Assembly: GCF_035953295.1 (NCBI RefSeq)
Contig: NZ_CP108370.1
Span: 6,681,001-6,745,000, forward strand
Direction: 5' to 3'
DNA: 64,000 nucleotides
Source: Streptomyces sp. NBC_01335
Lineage (GTDB): Bacteria; Actinomycetota; Actinomycetes; Streptomycetales; Streptomycetaceae
Below the pieces are notes generated by a model. It did no database searches. It was not told the origin of the DNA and saw nothing but the letters and a program-made list of their open reading frames with translations. Position 1 is the first letter of the stretch. Each line of letters starts with the position of its first letter. This document shows, piece after piece, positions 61,871-64,000 of this stretch. The translations under genes were made by a program, and so were the position numbers.

Positions 61871-62650
61871 ATGCGCATCGCCACGTGGAACGTCAACTCG
61901 ATCACCGCCCGCCTGCCGAGGCTGCTGGCCTGGCTGGAGAGCACCGGCACCGACGTGCTGTGCGTCCAGGAGACCAAGTGCACGGCCGAGCAGTTCCCCG
62001 CCGACGAACTGCGGGAGCTGGGGTACGCCTCCGCGGTGAACGCCACCGGCCGGTGGAACGGCGTGGCGCTGATCTCCCGGGTGGGCCTGGACGACGTGGT
62101 CGCAGGCCTTCCGGGCGGTCCCGTCTACGACGGTACGGAAGAGCCCCGGGCGATCTCCGCGACCTGCGGCCCCGTCCGGCTCTGGTCGGTCTACGTTCCC
62201 AACGGCCGTGAGGTCACGCACGAGCACTACGCGTACAAGCTGCGCTGGCTGGAGGCGCTGCGGGGCGCCGTCGCCGCGGACGCGGCGGCCGCCCGGCCCT
62301 TCGCCGTGCTCGGCGACTACAACGTCGCGCCCACCGACGAGGACGTGTGGGACCCGGCGCTCTTCGAAGGCGCCACCCACGTCACCCCCGCCGAGCGGGA
62401 GGCCCTCGCCAAACTGCGCGAGGAGGGGCTGAGCGACGTCGTGCCGCGCCCTCTGAAGTACGACCACCCGTACACCTTCTGGGACTACCGCGAGCTCCGC
62501 TTCCCGAAGAACAAGGGCATGCGGATCGACCTCGCCTACGGCAACGCCCCGTTCACCGCCGCCGTGAAGGACGCCTACGTCGACCGCGAGGCGCGCAAGG
62601 GCAAGGGCGCGTCGGACCACGCACCGGTCGTGGTGGACCTGGAGTTCTGA
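61871..62650 (+). CDS. xthA: Exodeoxyribonuclease III
   Basis: 259 residues, AP endonuclease/3' exonuclease for base-excision repair. Catalytic motifs: WNVNSITARL, CVQETKCT (metal Glu), YVPNGREV, GDYNVAPTDEDVWDP, GMRIDLAYG and the final KGASDHAPVV with the Asp-His pair. ATG 61871 is preceded by TAGGTT (61858-61863) at 7 bp with no ribosome site, the arrangement of leaderless Streptomyces genes. Confidence 0.95.
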   Translation: MRIATWNVNSITARLPRLLAWLESTGTDVLCVQETKCTAEQFPADELRELGYASAVNATGRWNGVALISRVGLDDVVAGLPGGPVYDGTEEPRAISATCGPVRLWSVYVPNGREVTHEHYAYKLRWLEALRGAVAADAAAARPFAVLGDYNVAPTDEDVWDPALFEGATHVTPAEREALAKLREEGLSDVVPRPLKYDHPYTFWDYRELRFPKNKGMRIDLAYGNAPFTAAVKDAYVDREARKGKGASDHAPVVVDLEF

Positions 62651-62686
62651 GCCCGTCGGCCGCCGGACGGCAACTGACAACCGAAG

Positions 62687-62723
62687 GTTGACACTCCCGC
62701 GAGTGTCAACTTACGGTTGACAC
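62687..62723 (+). promoter_or_regulatory. Palindromic, apparently leaderless promoter of the Clp-N gene
   Basis: Perfect inverted repeat GTTGACACTC (62687-62696), CCGC, GAGTGTCAAC (62701-62710), then a third half-site GTTGACAC (62716-62723) touching the start codon. The same bases give -35 TTGACA (62688-62693), 17-bp spacer and -10 TTACGG (62711-62716), ending 7 bp before ATG 62724, so a protein on the repeat would cover the promoter. Confidence 0.7.
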
Positions 62724-63461
62724 ATGACGGAACCGGCAGCAGTCAAACCTCCCGTGCGCCTCGACGACCTCATCGAGGCCATCAAGAAGACCCATACCGA
62801 CGCCCTCGAACAGCTCACCGGCGCGGTCGTCGCGGCCGACCACCTCGGTGACATCGCCGACCACCTCATCGGTCACTTCGTGGACCAGGCCCGCCGTTCG
62901 GGCGCCTCCTGGACCGACATCGGCAGGAGCATGGGGGTGACCCGGCAGGCGGCCCAGAAGCGCTTCGTGCCGAAGAAGCCCGACGGGTCCGCCGAGCCGG
63001 ACCCCAAGGAGGGGTTCGCGCGCTTCACCACGCGCGCCCGGAACGCGGTGATCGCCGCCCACAACGAGGCGCATCTCGCGGGGGGTGCCGAGGTCCTCCC
63101 CGCGCACCTGGTGCTGGGCGTCGTCGCCGACACCGGAAGTGTCGGCGCGCAGGTGATCGCGGCCCAGGGGATCGCGCCGGAAGCCGTGCGCACGGCCTCC
63201 CTCGCCGCCCTGCCGCCCGCCGCCGGCGAGGTTCCCGAGCTCATCCCGTACGACGCGAGCTCCCGCAAGGTCCTCGAACTCGCCTACCGCGAGTCCCTGC
63301 GGCTCGGCCACCCTCACGTGGGAACCGAGCACATCCTGCTGGCACTTCTGGAGCACGAGGACGGCGAGGGGGTGCTCACCGGCCTCGGGGTCGACAAGCA
63401 GGCGGCGTCCGCCGCCGCCGAGGCCCTGAGCGCGGCCGCCGGTGACCGTCCGGGAGCCTGA
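62724..63461 (+). CDS. Clp N-domain protein with helix-turn-helix
   Basis: 245 residues. N-terminal region with a helix-turn-helix-like segment SWTDIGRSMGVTRQAAQKRF (about 61-80), then two Clp_N repeats (ARNAVIAAHNEAHLAGGAEV, LPAHLVLGVVAD; AYRESLRLGHPHVGTEHILL, ALLEHEDGEG). No AAA ATPase domain, so it is not a chaperone; Clp_N may sense peptides or degron-bearing proteins while the HTH binds DNA. It probably regulates itself through the palindrome at its promoter. Start ATG 62724, no ribosome site. Confidence 0.88.
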   Translation: MTEPAAVKPPVRLDDLIEAIKKTHTDALEQLTGAVVAADHLGDIADHLIGHFVDQARRSGASWTDIGRSMGVTRQAAQKRFVPKKPDGSAEPDPKEGFARFTTRARNAVIAAHNEAHLAGGAEVLPAHLVLGVVADTGSVGAQVIAAQGIAPEAVRTASLAALPPAAGEVPELIPYDASSRKVLELAYRESLRLGHPHVGTEHILLALLEHEDGEGVLTGLGVDKQAASAAAEALSAAAGDRPGA

Positions 63462-63522
63462 CCGCTGGACCGGGGGGTGGCCCGCACCGCCGGTGGACGC
63501 CCCCTGGATCCGGTGAAGAGCG

Positions 63523-64000
63523 TCAGTGGACCGAGAACCCGCCGTCCACGAAGAGCGACTGCCCGGTCACGTACGCCGAGCCGGGACCGGCCAGGAACAC
63601 CGCGGCCGCGGCGAAGTCCTCGGCCAGGCCGTTGCGTCCCACCATCGTGCGGGCGGCCAGCTCGGCCACCTTCTCCGGGTTCGAGGAGATCCGGACGTTC
63701 AGCGGGGTCATCACGAAGCCGGGGACCAGGGTGTTCGCGGTGACCCCGTACGGCGACCACGCCTCCGCCTGTGACCGGGCGAGCGACTCCAGTGCACCCT
63801 TGGAGACGCCGTACGCCCCGCTGTTCACGAAGGCCCGGTGCGCCTGCTGCGAGGTGATGTGGATGAACCGCCCGTACCCGCGCTCCGCCATCCCCGGTCC
63901 GAACCGCTCGCCGAGCAGGTAGGGGGCCTTGAGGTTGACCGCCATCGTGGTGTCCCAGACGTCCTCGTCCAGCTCGCCCATCGGCGGACGCAGGTTGATC
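63523..64000 (-). CDS. SDR-family oxidoreductase, 5' end cut by window edge
   Basis: About 159 residues of the C-terminal part of a short-chain dehydrogenase/reductase. MAVNLKAPYLLGERFGP, the catalytic Ser in HITSQQAH, Tyr and Lys in YGVSKGALESLARS, then TANTLVPGFVMTPLN and the C-terminal GSAYVTGQSLFVDGGF. The Rossmann GxxxGxG motif lies beyond the right edge. Substrate unknown; convergent with the Clp-N gene. Confidence 0.92.
   Translation of the reverse strand, partial: INLRPPMGELDEDVWDTTMAVNLKAPYLLGERFGPGMAERGYGRFIHITSQQAHRAFVNSGAYGVSKGALESLARSQAEAWSPYGVTANTLVPGFVMTPLNVRISSNPEKVAELAARTMVGRNGLAEDFAAAAVFLAGPGSAYVTGQSLFVDGGFSVH

Overview
The window is high-GC actinobacterial DNA, almost certainly from a Streptomyces chromosome. 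The base composition and codon use fit. So do GTG starts with GGAGG ribosome sites, ATGA and GTGA operon overlaps, the XRE-DUF5753/DUF397/HATPase triad, lipoprotein sugar-binding proteins, and a gene order aceB - nucleotidyltransferase - allR - allB - allantoicase that I remember from S. coelicolor. It carries about 53 protein-coding genes, no rRNA or tRNA that I can see, and no transposase or integrase.

Layout. 1-2.5 kb: two GH46 chitosanase paralogues, one secreted (cut by the left edge) and one lipoprotein, then an alpha/beta hydrolase whose nucleophile serine is replaced by glycine. 2.5-10 kb: argG with an ARG-box-like, apparently leaderless promoter; a small secreted Cys protein; a three-FnIII lipoprotein; a YfcC-type carrier with a small partner gene; and a secreted FG-GAP repeat protein. 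10.2-13.7 kb: the DUF397/XRE/HATPase regulatory triad, then an ECF sigma factor with a membrane partner. 13.8-21.4 kb: an allantoin-to-malate block (aceB, allR, allB, allantoicase) with two unrelated small genes and three tandem ~164-bp palindromic elements. 21.4-27.1 kb: a lipoprotein, monooxygenase, aldo/keto reductase, EamA exporter, P450 and Gfo/Idh/MocA oxidoreductase. 27.3-32.3 kb: a CUT2-like sugar ABC transporter with a ROK kinase. 32.4-34.1 kb: a TetR regulator and epoxide-hydrolase-like enzyme, divergent around a perfect palindrome. 34.1-35.8 kb: a scar of three truncated genes (response regulator, sensor kinase, GntP permease). 35.9-42.9 kb: a LacI regulator, CUT1 ABC transporter and GH42 beta-galactosidase locus. 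42.9-47.9 kb: a nucleotidyltransferase, a NarL-type two-component system with in-frame low-complexity insertions, a CPBP protease and a membrane protein.

48.3-59.7 kb is a complete type I-E CRISPR-Cas locus. The operon cas3, cse1, cse2, cas7e, cas5e, cas6e, cas1, cas2 runs leftwards and sits between two arrays that are both transcribed outwards. Array 1 has 23 repeats; array 2 has 4 intact and 2 decayed repeats. The two leaders share a motif that, for array 1, lies inside the 3' end of cas2. 59.8-64 kb: a fused enol-lactonase/carboxymuconolactone decarboxylase, an MBL-fold hydrolase, exonuclease III, a Clp-N-domain protein with a palindromic leaderless promoter, and an SDR enzyme cut by the right edge.

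Genes that work together: AllR with allB, allantoicase and malate synthase (allantoin nitrogen scavenging, glyoxylate into malate); the LacI regulator with its transporter and GH42 enzyme (beta-galactoside uptake); the ABC transporter with ROK kinase (uptake and phosphorylation or sensing of a sugar); and the I-E genes with both arrays. I found no clearly unprecedented multi-gene system. The best leads are the CRISPR leader/cas2 overlap and patchwork repeat variants, the palindromic triplicate at the allR 3' end, the deletion scar at 34-36 kb and the repeat-expanded two-component pair.
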